NCBI GenBank assembly: GCA_003993805.1
Contig: RSEF01000006.1
Location: 28,765,918 to 28,829,917, forward strand
Direction: 5' to 3'
DNA length: 64,000 nucleotides
Source of the DNA: Himantopus leucocephalus
Taxonomy: Eukaryota; Chordata; Aves; Charadriiformes; Recurvirostridae
Under the pieces are notes generated by a model that saw nothing but the letters and a program-made list of their open reading frames with translations, did not search any database and was not told the DNA's origin. The position numbers were made by a program, and so were the translations under genes. This document shows, piece by piece, positions 34,774 through 48,323 of the stretch; position 1 is the first letter of the stretch, and each line of letters begins with the position of its first letter.

Positions 34774-36715
34774 GTAAGCCACTGGTGCCGTGCGCCTTGT
34801 CCTGGTTGCTCTTGTAACTGCTCTTTTGGAGTGGTTGAAGTGCAACACTGCGCTCCGGGAGGAGATCCTGGACTGGCAGGGTGTGTTAGCTTGGTGCTGT
34901 TGTGACCAAAAGCTGTGCTCCCTCCTATCCCCCTCCTCCCTGACTTCACTAAAAACAGCCTTTCACCCCAAGAGGAGGGACTTCGGTTAGCAGCACACTC
35001 TTTCCCCTCTCCAGTGGGTAGAACTGGTGCCATTGCTGCCACGTGGCTTCACTTCATGGCTTGGGGTGTCAGAAGTGACTTCTCCAGGGATCCCTTCCAG
35101 AGCTTAAGTTACTGGTGAAAAATAAGCTGACCAAATCTGGGATTTTGGACTTAATTTGTAATGGTTTATTCCAAGTTTTTTCAGCTCTGATTTGTTCCTA
35201 CAAACTTTCACCTCTAGATTTCACCCCACATAACTGATATAATGTCATTGCTTCAAAGCATGTCATTTGCTCAGTAACAGTCCCAATTAAGCAGGGGTTA
35301 CTGACTTTGGCCTTTTAAGATGCACTAGGTACAGGAAGTACCATGACCCCAATTACTACAGATATGTTCATGGATCAAAGCCCCTGTAGTCAGACTTCTC
35401 CTCCTGACTAATCATTAACCAGGAGGAACATTGTGGAACTGCCACTGATTTTTCTTGAGTTCCTTTAATGGCATGACCATATGGTGTGTACCTTGTTCCT
35501 TTCATCCTTAGAGGACTCCCGGAATATTAGTCAGTTCAACCTGACAGGACTTCTGGAAGGGAGCTGGATCGACCTAGCAGAAATTGAGTTTGAAAATACT
35601 TTGGGATGCAACATCTGTCCCATTTTCCCCATCCTTATCGGTTGTTCCATTAGCACAAATGTAATGAAGAGCAATTTTTTCATAACTAATTCATAGGAAG
35701 TTTTAGAGACCTGACACTGCAGCTAAGTATGGCCGAGGGAAGAACCACAAATCAGTTCTTGTTTTGGCTTTCTAGATACCTTTCAGTATTGAGAGGTGGA
35801 GGGAGAGAAAGGTCTGTTTCAAGGTGAGGGAGATGAAGAACATCTCCCAGGTCTGTGAGTTCTTTCTGCCCCTCTGACTGTCTCCTGAGGACACAAGCTC
35901 AAAGGGAACTTGAACTCCTGGGACCTTTCGCACGAGCTGTTGCTAAGAGTTCAAGGTGAACGGAGATCACTTTAGGGTACAAGCAGTTGGAGTGCTGCCT
36001 TGGCATATGCACAGATTATTGTGGATGACATTCAAGGCAACAGACCCTCAACTGTATTTTTGGTGGGACAAATAATTTCCAGAGTGCTAGGTATTTCTGT
36101 AAATGGGGGGGGGGCTTTCTGATGTGATCACCTAACATTTTTCACAGGAGCAGATAGCCCTTGCTGCATTTGTAGTCAGATCTTATTTTGTATCACCAGG
36201 AAATGCGTTCCTTTACCCACGCACTAAATTAAAAAAACATACACACATCTACAGAGTCATTTATGTAAGCATTACAAAATTGTGATTGTCAGGAAGCCTT
36301 GCATTAAAACCTTCATTCCTGATTAGAAGATGGCATGCTGAGTACTTCAACCCACTTTACACTTCAAATCAAGCTATTATTAGGGCATCTGTCCGTTCAC
36401 GCTTTCACTTAATGAGAGCTGTTCTTTAGAGATGCAACAATGATGCACCCAATATAAATTTTCATCAAAAAGTACGATTTTGTAAGGCATCTTCTTGCAA
36501 AATAAAAAGGTGAACCCTGCTTTTGCAATGCTGAATACGTTGATGTGAACCTGGATATTGCCATTTTTCCTTTAGCATAACTTTGTAACTCCTACATGGA
36601 CCTCGACTCATGTTGCATCCCTGTTGCGTTCATGTAATACTTGCAATGCACATGGAATGTATGCTCATTTAGAGCAGAGGATCGAGCTTTTGGGATACTA
36701 GAAGAAGCATATAAT
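34774..36715. other. non-coding DNA between CR1 copies
   Basis: Contains a G10 run at 36105-36114. A 121-codon minus-strand frame near 35 kb starts at GTG and has no family features. The block about 36340-36680 is non-repetitive, AT-rich text of enhancer-like character, untested. Nothing else recognised. Confidence 0.5.
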
Positions 36716-36936
36716 AGAATCATAGAATAGTTTGGGTTGGAAGGGACCTTTAGAGGTCATCTAGTCCAACTCCCCTGCAATGAGCAGGGACACCTTCAAC
36801 TATATTAGGTTGCTCAGAGCCTCATCCAATCTGACCTTGAATGTTTCCAGAGATGGGGCATCTACCACCTCTCCAGGCAACCTCCTCCAGTGTTTCACCA
36901 CCCTCACTATGAATAATTTATTTCTTCTTATGCTTT
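36716..36936 (-). mobile_element. CR1 LINE, 3' tail on minus strand
   Basis: The plus strand opens with AATAGAATCATAGAATAG and GTTTGGGTTGGAAGGGACC, the reverse complement of the CR1 3' end. It then runs through the linker CCTGCAATGAGCAGGGACAC into the segment encoding the last residues of ORF2 (GGCATCTACCACCTCTCCAG, 36857-36876, complementary to the LPGEVV-like block). The terminal repeats are intact. The left side of the element, on the right here, fades near 36936. Confidence 0.93.
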
Positions 36937-39900
36937 AGTGGGAAGGACCAGTAAATATGAGGCACTAGGGCTGGAAAGCCTGTAGGATTTCTAATCTCCT
37001 TTCTCAGTTCAGGGAAAAACAAATTATGTGCTAAGGAGCTTTACCAAAATGATCAGGGAAGCTGGATTTCAGGAGGGAAATACAGGCAAGAGTGCATGGA
37101 GAAAGGAGTGCTCCTGAGAGATGGATTGGCAAAAGCAGCCAGGACCCACTGGAGGTAACCCACATATGGCCACATGGGAGCCATCATCCAGGCTGAACTG
37201 AGCTTTCTCTGCAGTAGCACTGGGAATGATCAGGCCTCGGTTTGATGCAGCGGTCACTGATTTCAAGAGCTTTTCAGTGAGCTTCAAAACCCTGCACCGA
37301 TGTACTGGTGATCACCCAGTATGAAAATCACTTTTTCTTAGTGCTCTCAGTACATTTTATCAGCATTCGCTACAGCGAGGTCTGCTCTCACCCCCACCAA
37401 ATCAGAGCCCTGCAGCCATCTGTGATGTTACATTGCTCTGCAAAGGGTATCTGCTCTGTTTGTTGGTGGTGACATTCACTATTCATGCATTATGCTTGGT
37501 GGAGCATTTTGGCTTGTTTCTCCTACCTCAGCTTCTGTGGAGGTATTGCTTATATGATAGCTAACAAAATCACAGGGATTATAGGAACAAGAAAATTTTA
37601 AAGGAATAGTACTTTTGTTTCTTGTATTCCTTAATTTGAAGTGGTTTTAAATTCGGAAAAAATGCAGTGTCCAAAAATGCATGAACTGAATCTACAGCCT
37701 ATCATGACTAATGTTTGATAAATACTTAGATGGAGACAGACAGATTTAAAAATTCCTGGAGTCAAACCTACGAATATTAAGCAAGTCCTCTTCCACGCTC
37801 TCGGACCCTTCTTGAACATGATATAGTTAAGGGGAAAAGACACTGTCTCTTCATTGCAGATATAAAAGATAATGCTGTATAAATAAATGAGAAATCATTA
37901 AATAATATTTACTTTAAATATGTATCTACAGACATTCATGCAGATAATGCTTGTAAAAAAAATGAGCAGCTTGTTCTTTAGCTATGACTTATTCAATTTC
38001 ATGTCACTTGTATTTGAAGGGTGATTTATTCTGAGTCTTTTGCCACACCATTTGTTTTACATTTGAAATGTCAATGGTAACTGAGGTGTCTTCTGTGAAA
38101 TGCCAACAAAACGAAACCCAGGGAGCCCTCAGGATGATAAAACCAGACCTCTGATCCTAAAGTGAGACTGGACCGTGCAGATGCTTGTTGGGATGGCATG
38201 TTTTTCTCTAGCACCTGGTATGTATGGGGACACTCGTATGAGGGTGGGGGTCACTTCATTGTTGATAAGGGCTACTATTCATCAGCACAGCCCCTTCCTT
38301 GTGATGTGACTTCAAGCACATGGTGCCTCAAGGAGAGCTAGTGTGGAGGACACTGACCTCTGGCTGCCTTTTCCCTCTGGGGAAATCTGCGTTTGCCTGT
38401 TACAGACCTCAGTGGCCAAAAGATGCAAACTGTCAATGTGTGAAGCTTCATTAACTTGCAAGGCACTAAGACAGAGTCCCCCAGGCTAAGCTGCAGATCT
38501 GCAAACCATGGTGTAATGCAGAGGTGAATAACAAAATAGTAGAAAAGGAGAACAGAGGGAACAGTACTGACGGTTCCCATTACTCCTTGTTGAGACTGTT
38601 CCAAGTGCCTACTGAAATACCCAGCAACACAGCCTTGATCTTTGGAGAACGGGAACACTCTGGTGCCAGCTTCTCCAGACCTCTCTCTGTGCAGGAGGTG
38701 TGCTGACACTGTCACAACCACAGCCTGAAGTAAAAAAGCTGCAATTAGGAAGAAAATTTTTCTCCTCTTAGGAGTATTCAGGGTTGCAACAGAATAACTG
38801 CTACCTAGCCTGTTGTGTACGCTTCTGCTCTGCTGCTTCAAAAAGAAAGGATTGTAAGAGCAGCAAGTGTGTCAGTTTTATAGTACTTTGAATGTATTAT
38901 CCAATGATCTGATAATGTTGTTTTCTCAGTGGTTATGTTGCTGATTACCTCTATTTTAATATTCATGCGTTATTCTGTTAAGGGAATTCTCTATGCTTTA
39001 AGAAAGAAAGATAAGCACAAATAATCTGTGGTTTGCAAGCTTTCTCAGCCTCACTCTATCAAAGTCCTATGGAAGCATGAGGATTTGAACTTCCACGTAC
39101 TATAATCTGAGGGAAAAGTTCATATATGCTCTGAAAAACAACACTCTGGGACTCACACTGCTTCACACGTTGACAGCTTATGTAATGTTTTCCACTCAGT
39201 GTGTAATAAATGATAACGGAGCAAGTCACTAAGAGATAACATAGCTTGCCAAAAGTGTGCAGACATAACCAAATTAAGACACTGTGCACCCTTAAGTTTT
39301 CAGGCTACCTTGGCAACACTAATGAACTTTTAATGGTTGAAAAGTCTAGAACAGTTTAAGCTTTTCTTTTTTAAACAAACTTTGAGCAACCTTTCCTCAA
39401 ATTAAACACAGTCCCCAACCTCTTCTTACTTTTGCAATAGATCTTTTTTTTCCTGGGCTGGACTCAATAATGAATTATTTCCTCTGATTCATGGGTAGAG
39501 AATACTTCCTCAACTCTTTTTCAGTTTGACACTGAAAATGAACCCATAGAGTGGAAATCCAGGCTGAGTCAGCTTTCACATCAGTTTCTGTGAAAGAATC
39601 ACTCATATTTCCAATTATCCAAACCAGTGCCTGCTAAAGTATTGATGCTTCTAAGCTGCAGACATCAGAAATTAGTTACTGAGGCAAATTGCCTTGCTGT
39701 GCTTCCATTTTCAAATGTAATTCCACTGAAGGGACACTTGATTTTCTCGTTAAGTCCTTATTTCAAAGGGCAAATCAACATGGAGAACTTTTTTGGACAT
39801 GTAGTTCTTTTTCACAGTACAGTTTTATGGGGGAGGAATTAAGAACTTAAAATATTGTGATTCTGTCTGAGGCCACTATTTGTCTTCCCTCTGAACAGGT

Positions 39901-41720
39901 CTTCTGCAAGGATTTGGTCTTAACAAGACCAGCTGATGGACCTTGACAAACACAGATTTTTAGCTCCAGTAATGAGCTCAGGATCAGTGTGTAGAAGTGC
40001 TGTGATTAAGGACACGGTTTGTGGATGAGCTCCAGAGCTCCTGCCCTAAAGCTAGCCTAGACAGACTGTTTCTGGTGCTTCTAGAACATTTCAGGTGGGA
40101 AATCAGTGAAGGATCTGTAGGTAGAGCACCATAAATTGCTTTGTTTAGCCTTACTCTTGTGCTTCTAGCTTCTTGAATTAGACACCTAATTGTCTATAAA
40201 ATATGTTAGAAAAAATGGGAGTTACAAATCAACACCGTTGGCAACTGCCGTATACTGGTGGAGACACTGAGCAGACAAGTGTGGACTCAGTGTTATCTGC
40301 CAGCAGCTCAGATGCCTATGTGTTGCTACTCAGCAGGTGTAGCTCCTTGAAGGGAATTGTCTGAACTCAGTCTTTTCTCGTAGGTGAAATGCAGTGACTA
40401 GGGGAGACCTCTTCTCATCCTGTACCCTTATCCAGGAATGCAGAGTCACCTGGGCTCAGATTCAACATCTCACCCTGCCTGCTCTAATTATAGCTGGGGT
40501 TTGAGCCCAGCTCTTCTTGAAAGCGGTAAGGAAAGGGACAGCTTGGGTGAGGTGCCCAAAGTGGGAGTCCTGCTCTGAGATAGTCCCCTAGCCCCTGAAG
40601 GACGCCTGCACAGGAATGTAGTGGTTCTCTTGATCCTGTTCAGGAGCTCACATGCCCTGTACCAGCATTTAGAGAAGCTGCAAAACTTAATTTGTGAAGA
40701 CTGTGAACAAACAGGAATGAGAAATCTCTGGGTTAGGCAGCATCTCTGAGATGTCTTGGAGGATCTGGGTGCTCACGTCTCTCTGTACATCTAGCCTAAG
40801 GTCATGCACTTTGTTCAACAGCTGTTCTCAAATGTAATAACTTCACCAACGTAGTAAGATAGTGTCCCTGGTGCTGTGTATATCTACTGCATGAACGTAA
40901 ATGAACGTAAAGTGCACCTGCACTTCCTCATTGCACTTACCCAGGCAAATAACATCCTCACACTTGCAAACCATTCAGAGCTGCCCAGATGGCTACTTTG
41001 CTCACAGTTAACGTGCCTATTTCCTGCATGTGCAGGGTTTGTGAATGTGATTGGGACACTGTTCTTCCCAAGGTAGCTCATAAAGTAGTGGTGACCTAAA
41101 ATCCCATCAACATTTGTGGAGAAATAAGTGCTAGTCATCTAGGGTCCCCATAATGGCAGCTCCATGGATTTGCTCATCCCATCCTTAAAAGGACAAGTAG
41201 AACTTTCTGTCAGAAGGCTACATGTGTGGGTTTAATGAATGGGAAGCACTAAAAATAATAATAGCAATGCTGATAAAATAAGAAGGATTTTGGGTCAATC
41301 TCAGGCCAGTTAATTATTCAACTTCCCCTTCTTAGGCACTTTCCTTGATTTACTTTTCTAATTTCTATTTAATATCAGACATTTTCTTTCAGTGCCTTAA
41401 TTAGTCCATCCGTAAATATGGTTTGGCTCTTACATATTGAAGGAATATCGCAGTAATCCTTATTATATTAATTTTCACCTTAAGAGCAGCCATTTCCCTA
41501 TTTTGAATTAATTCTTTATTTATTAAAGTTTGGCTTAGAACTTTTGTGTAATATGTGGTTTTAAAAAATGACTGATTTCCATTTTTTTGGCCCTGCTTCT
41601 TCAACAGTATTTTTGAAACTTCTCAAGTTTTGAAACATTTCCATTTTAATCTGTACTTTATGCTTAAGAGAAAATCAATTTTGCTTGTAATCCAAGTACA
41701 CCTTCATTTTCTCTTAAAAA
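36937..41720. other. non-coding DNA, nothing firm recognised
   Basis: The longest frame in the whole window (167 codons, minus strand, 38338-38841) starts at TTG. Its first in-frame ATG is about halfway through, and a hydrophobic segment (about residues 29-48) is its only feature, so it is not called. No CR1, RNA gene or simple repeat of note. Confidence 0.5.
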
Positions 41721-41864
41721 ATGTCTTGTGTTAAAAAGCGACAACGACATCACAGTCTTTCTGAGGCTGAGGCAAAATCCCTGTACTTGACAGAAGAGGC
41801 TTTTGAGAAAAAATTGAAGATGGAATCATGGAAGTTACAAAAAACACATGATACATCACTGTGA
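41721..41864 (+). other. 47-codon ATG open frame, helical and charged, unproven
   Basis: ATG 41721 has an A at -3 (good context) and the frame ends at TGA 41862-41864. The start is basic (MSCVKKRQRHH), followed by an acidic and amphipathic stretch containing SEAEAKSLYLTEEAFEKKLK, which would be alpha-helical. A full consensus 5' splice site, CAG|GTAAGT (41911-41919), lies 47 bases after the stop, so frame and donor could belong to one exon. No family is recognised. AT-rich, purine-rich DNA gives Lys/Glu-rich frames by chance, so confidence is low. Confidence 0.15.
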
Positions 41865-41910
41865 TGAAACCTGAAATCTATTATTGGTATCTCTAGGTGT
41901 CTCCATCAGC

Positions 41911-41919
41911 CAGGTAAGT
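41911..41919 (+). other. consensus 5' splice site (isolated)
   Basis: CAG|GTAAGT matches the vertebrate donor consensus at every position. The nearest upstream acceptor-like sequence, GGTATCTCTAG ending at 41896, would leave an exon of only 17 bases. A longer exon covering the small frame at 41721-41864 is the alternative. Confidence 0.25.
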
Positions 41920-44900
41920 TGCACATGTATATAGCTAACATTATACATGCAACCAGTGCTTCATTCTGAATATATGACTTAGGATATTCCCAAGGTGAGG
42001 GGCTCAAGACGAGGAAAGTTGGGCATGTGCAAAACAGCCAGGATGGGAGGCGGGAGACTAGTGTCTATGAATAAACTGCCTATAAGTGCATCTCATATTG
42101 AATATCTAATAATACCTTATAAAATATAAGATGAAATTACTGGTGTGATGAAGTAGCTATGCTGTGCATCTGAGAAAATCCCTCCAAGGGTGTTGCCTTC
42201 CTTTCAGTTCTCTGAACCCTTCAGAGAATTTAAATTAATGAGGAGCTTTCCCAATGGACGGTGACAGAATAAAGCCCAGATTTGTGCATCGCTCTGGTGT
42301 ATATGCCCACACAAAGCTGCAACCCAAACTCTGGGGATGAGATGCCAGAAGGAGGGAATGACTGTATGTATGTCTAGTTTCTTATGCTCTTTCAGCAGCA
42401 ATCTGCTACTGGTTACTGCCACATACAAAATAGCAGGTAAAAGAAGTTTTGACTTGCTAAAGCTTGTTTGGTTTTGGGTTCTACCTCCATGCAAGTAAAG
42501 ACACCTATATTAATATATGTTTTTAAAAACACTTTTTATTTTAATCTTAACAAAATAAATAAAACCAATACAATGAAACATGTAAGAGGGATTACATAAA
42601 GTAACTCTTAAATTCTGGAAAATCTGATAAAAAAGGACTGAGAAATAGCCTCTAAGCAACCATGTTCTGGGATATCAAGTCAATTCCTTTCAGCAAATAT
42701 CCCAAAGTCCTATAATAATAATGATCAAAATTCAAAACTATTGCCATCCATTCAAATCAAAGAGAAAATGTTGGGAGATATAGCTTTCTCATTTTTTTTT
42801 TTAATTTTTTTTCAGCTTGGCTTGTGTATTGCAATTTACTAGCAAAGGTAATGAAATAAATTCCATCGCGTTTCTACTGCCAGGTCCTGCCTCTGACTGA
42901 GCAAACTGTCCAGAAAGCATCCAGGGCTAGTAGGATTCAGTGGAACTCTTGGTATGTGGCAAAGGGAGGGACAATGTTAGATTCAGATAACAGAGAAAAA
43001 AAGTTAATTGAATCCAGCTATAATCCCTTCAAAATCTGTATTCCTTCTGGGTCCAAACCAGAAGGCCAATTGCTGCTGGTTTGCAGTTCCCTCTGGGAAT
43101 GTGCTCTATAGAGACTACCGATTCATTGCTTTAGTTGGCTTTTTCCACGGGAAAAGTCATCTATGCATTTAACTGCTCTGAATGCTGCAGGAAACTGGAA
43201 GAAAAACGGTATTATTTGACTTTCATGTTTTCTGGTTTTGGCCAGCAGTCAAAACTCTCATTGTTCAAGCCGTTTCCTACAGGTTCAGTGTGAGACTTGG
43301 GTCAGACCATTAATGTTAACTTAAGTTAAAGTCTAGTTCTGAATCAAATCAAGTTCATTTCAGGTCCACCTATCAGATAGATATGATCTAGCAGCTAACG
43401 AGGAGCTGCAGGCAGAATAAGAATTGAGAAAAATCACCGCCTTCATATACCATGTCTCCTTTCCCCATCTCTGAGCACTTGATTTTGACTATGACATTAT
43501 GATGAAGTACAGGACTGGAGCAATAAGGACTCTTTGGCAAGAAAAATCAGGTGACATAGCATCTCTGGCCAGGAAATGTCATCCTAAACCTTTCCTGGAG
43601 AGAAGCACACGGGTTGAGATTAGACTGCAACAATTGCAGGAACACCGACATGATGAACAGGCCCTTTCTAACTGTTAGAGGACTGGCTTTTTACATACAT
43701 ATTGCTGCAACTTACACAGTGTTATGCTAGTTATTTTGAGAGGTGAAGGTTAGCAGCTTTGATGGGACGGATGGAGCAGAACTCAGGGCCTACATTGATA
43801 GCTTATGAGTGGGGTCATGCTGCCTTCATTGCAAATGTGAGAGCAGGTTTTTGTGCTTGTCACCCCACACTCCATCCCCACTGTAGCTGTGTGGAGCAGG
43901 AGAGTGCGTGCTAGCTGCCTGGGGCAGTCCCAGGACTTCTGCACCATTTGGCTTAGCAGTGGTCTGCAGTCAGTATACGAGTTTCCTGTTAGACACTGTG
44001 GGAACCTAGGGAAAGAGAGCTTGCAGGGCCAAAATATTAACTTCTGTTCCTTTCACTCTATTTGGTCCTAGTGGAAAAGAAAGTCTGAGTTGGCAAGAAA
44101 AAAGTAAAGATGAAAAAGTCATCCATTTATACAAAACCACTATTGCTGGAGCTCCTGTCATTCTCTTAATCGTAGATTGCACCACTTTTGGAGAAGAGCA
44201 TTGACTAGATTTTCTTTAAAAACAAAGTTGAAGACCTTCAGGGTCAAAAGTATTTGCAATTACACATTTCTAATCTTTTTTCTTCCATTCTTATTAGTTT
44301 AGGAGAACATAAAAAGATTTTTGTTTAAATGTAATTAACAAAGAAATCCAAGTCACCTCAGGTTGGAATTTGAAAGCCTGGATTCAACTCAGATGAACTT
44401 TTACAGATCCAGTCATAATGCCTTAAAACGTTTGTGTATGAGGAATGCTTTTAGTTTTTTTCCATAGTCCTTCCAAGAATGTAAGCATTCTTTTTCTTTA
44501 GACTGTGGGCCTGTTTTCTCCTTGATATATCTTCTCATTGAGAATTCTAAACCTAATGATTTTTTTCTCATGCTGACAAAGAGAATAAAAGGCTCTGCAC
44601 TGTTTTCCTTAACATTTTTAAATCTCAAACCAACCTGAAAACTGCAAGAAGCCACTTTAAAAGACTTACATTAAATAAATGCTGCAGCAGGATTAGGTCC
44701 TTCTCCCTAAAGAAAAGCAAAATAAAACGAAAAAAAGGACTCTTCAAATAACCATTGAATTTCCTCAGGTGGAGATGAACTGTTATCTCCAAGGCTATTT
44801 ATATTTGTCAAAGTGTTGAGCCCTAAAAACCTGAACAACTTAGTGTTTGGAGATCAAACGTGGGGCCTTAATTTTACCTTGTGTCTAACCAACGGTGTTA

Positions 44901-47900
44901 TAAGTTACCCAGCACGCTAACAACTGCCCGTTCACGCAAGATACATTGCAATGGAAAAAAACTCTCTTGCCACTGACTGCTATTCCCATACATTGTACAT
45001 ACGTCTGCTCCTCACATCCACTCAAAATGTTTCCCCACGCAGCCTAACAAACGTGTTCCTTGCTAATCCCAACCCACAAAAAATGGGAATGACTTCCTTG
45101 TGATGTTCCTCCTTTATACCTACAAATATCCCCTTCCAATAGTTCCTTGGTTTTGCTTTTGTCACTGCAACAGTTGCTAACAGAAACCGCAAAAGTGAAG
45201 GTTTACAACAGCTTGCATTATATCCTCTTGATTTTTTTTCCACACACATACAACTTTCCCAAACTTTGCATTATGAAAAGAAATTTTCCCAGGCTCTGTT
45301 ATATTCAAAAGCAAATTTATTTGGAAAGTTACAGTAAAGTCTTATAAGTGACTTTTAAATGAGGCGAGAATGAGGAGCATAGGAAACTCGGTAAGGTCAC
45401 AGGACATGATCCTGCTCCCACAGACGTCAACAACTACGTTCCCTAAGTCCTCCCAGAGGAACTAGAACCAGGGACAGGGACTGTTGCTGTGCACTCCTTG
45501 TACAGACAGAGTTGCCCATGAATCTTCATGTAAGACCAGTGTAAAGTGCAAATACTGAACTCAGCAAGGCGACATGAGCCTGTACAGACCACTAGGTTCT
45601 GGGTAAGCCACTTAATTAACCACAAGACCCATTAGTCCAATGTTTCTTCGTTGGTTATCACTCAGCAAAGCACTACCCAGAAAACTTGCCTGATTAACAT
45701 GAGTGGGAGAAAGCAGAACATCCACCACACCCTTATTTTGCGTCTCTCTCGAACTTTGCTTTTTCCTGATACAATTTCATTTAAAAAAGAAAAAAAAAAC
45801 CACCAAAAACCCAACAACTAAAAGAATCCCTTCCTCCCTGTGCAGAGATCAGCACTTTCAAGTCTTGGTGCTGGAACTAGACTCTGTTTGCGATCAAGGA
45901 GATAAGCTTGTTTTCGTCTATATCTGCGTAGTGACAAGAGTATGTTGCAAAGTTAGCTTCATGTTTTATGCAAGAACCCTCAGATGTCAGCACTGTGCAA
46001 ATAGTCAATGGCAGAAAGATTTTGCAAGTTTAACATGTCACTTTTGCTAATGCAATGGTAACCTTCTCTATTTTTCTGCACTTTCCCCTTCCTTCAGAAG
46101 AGGGAGTTGCTTCTGCCATGCTGTGTGCAGTATTTCACAACAGGCTCATCCAGCAGAACCAGGGAAGATCGTTATTGGACCAAGACTGTGAAGGTACCAA
46201 TGTGTATGTGTACAAGGTAAATAACTAAGTATCCAAGATACAGTTGAAGCAAGCAAGTATGCCTGGTAAGGATTTTGAATGCCTAGCTCTTTTCAGATCT
46301 ATGAAAATCCTTATTTACAAAAATGGGAAGTGTGTTGCATCCAAAACTGACTATAAGTATCAGGACAACCCAGAATCCAGAAGCATGGCAGGGAGGGTAG
46401 AATAAGGACAGTGTCAGACTCCTGTTTTAAAACGAATTGCTCTAGGTTCCCTAAAGGTAGCTAATTCAGGAGCCACTGGTTAAGACTAACAGGGACAATG
46501 CAGGTAGAGAGTGAAAGGACTGCATGAAAATCTCTGCCTTTTCATTCACTTTGTTTGAAAGGATGCTGCGATCTGCAATGCAACGAGCAATCTACTGTCC
46601 CTGAACGATGGTAACTGCTAGATCCGCTTCCAGCTTCTGCATTGCAAAAGCAAACCCTTCGATCTTGTCACAGCGACTTGTGTGTATGAGGTAGGGTGAA
46701 TCCAGGATGTCTTAGTCTCTAAAATACATATTATTTATAACTGCTGCATCTGCTCCTTCTTTTAGTTTAGTCATTCAAACATCATGAGGAAACCCTTCTT
46801 GCTTACAAACATGTATATTTTGTACTGTAAGCAAGGGCTATGTGTATCATACTCCAGTATCTTCTTTTCTATGCAAACATTTTGAGTAACTGTGATATAA
46901 AGAGATGCTGGCAGGCCTCCAAGAAGAATTCATGGTGGAAGTTAAGCAGTCTGAGTTGTTACAGTTCAGCAGACAACATCTCTTTTGTCTGGTATATCCT
47001 ACAGTTTCTTAATAATTTCTGGACATAGAACAGTAATGTCTCACAGCTGGGTGCCTTTGGCTTGCTATAAGAGCTGTCAACACAGGGGATTGAGTCCACG
47101 GACTCCAGCTTGGAAATCATGTGCTGCACCAGAGGGAGCTGAAACAGATACATGTCTTGCTGCTACCAGAAGTTGTTTAATACATGATGACTTTGGAAAT
47201 GCACGATCTTCCTGGGTCTTCCTGAGTTCTTGCTCCCAATAAAAGACAAGATCAAGAAGAGAAATGATGGCGTCTGTCTTGAGTCTTGTAAAGGGATAAA
47301 TTAAGTGATGACCCTTGGAGACAATAAAAAAAAAGTTAGGGAGGAGGCTTTCAGTTCTGTCATGATTCTGGACATGGTCTGGTGGAGGAATCTGTGTAGG
47401 CTTAGCAGAAGCCTGTGGAGAACAGTTTCCAGGAGACATATCTGCACTCCGACCCTTCCCTAGAGCATAAGTGTTTCAGTGGTTCATGTCAGTTAATTGT
47501 TGTAAACACTTGTCAGTCATTTAATACCATATGATTCCCCTTAGCAGTCAGGATTTTTCCTCTAATAGATCGGCTCAGTTCCTAAGGCTGCAATTATACA
47601 TGGCAGTATAACCTATGTTTCTTCAGTTTTCATCATGGCTAACAGTTTTCCCTGCTTTCAGTCCTGAAGCATTATTTGTAGTAGGTGAATGTAATTAAAC
47701 TCCAACATTTACTTGGCAGGTGAAAGGATCCTGGTGCACAGACTGTATTTCAACTTGTAAAGACATTAGCAGTCCTTCAAAATAAAAGGTACTAATGAAG
47801 CAAGACTAACCAGTATTCCTTCAGAATAATACTGCACTTTCAGTCTTGCTCTTCCCTTGCAGCTTCTTCCTTTAAGTGACTTAAAAAGCAACTTCTGAGG

Positions 47901-48323
47901 GTGTTTTTATCCATGCAAGTTGCACAGAGGGAGTACATTTCTGAAGAAGGAGTTAATGAGGTTCTCAATCCGTCTGCCAGTCTTGTCTCCCACCCCAACT
48001 TCTCGAGAATAACATAGCTCAGATTAGTGTCATCTTTCATTATCCTCCCTGGGAGCTGGGACGGGTCATCCTTCCTCTAAGCAGAATGGGTGATGAAATA
48101 TTTATTTAGTTAAATTATCTAAGCTGGAGTACAGCATGCAGATGGTGAGGACATAGAAAGCAGAGTATGTTTGCATCCGTATGTGTGTGTGTCCACAGAT
48201 TGCAAAAGGATGGACAAATGCTTCTTTTGGTTTCAGGGCTGCATTTAGCCAGTTCCCGAAGGTTAGAATGGCCTTTGCTTATGCCAGTCACTGAAAGCTG
48301 ACTGGCATTTGACTCCACCCACA
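41920..48323. other. non-coding AT-rich DNA, no gene recognised
   Basis: Simple A/T runs only (42791-42812, 45783-45800). AATAAA occurs at 42069 and elsewhere, as expected in AT-rich DNA. Frames of up to 120 codons lack recognisable domains. No CR1 before 48.3 kb. Confidence 0.5.

Noticed and set aside
38338..38841. Longest open frame in the window (167 codons, minus strand) with a hydrophobic segment near its start
   Set aside because: It begins at TTG; the first in-frame ATG is about halfway through, there is no recognised domain and no splice context, and a frame of this length is expected by chance in 64 kb.
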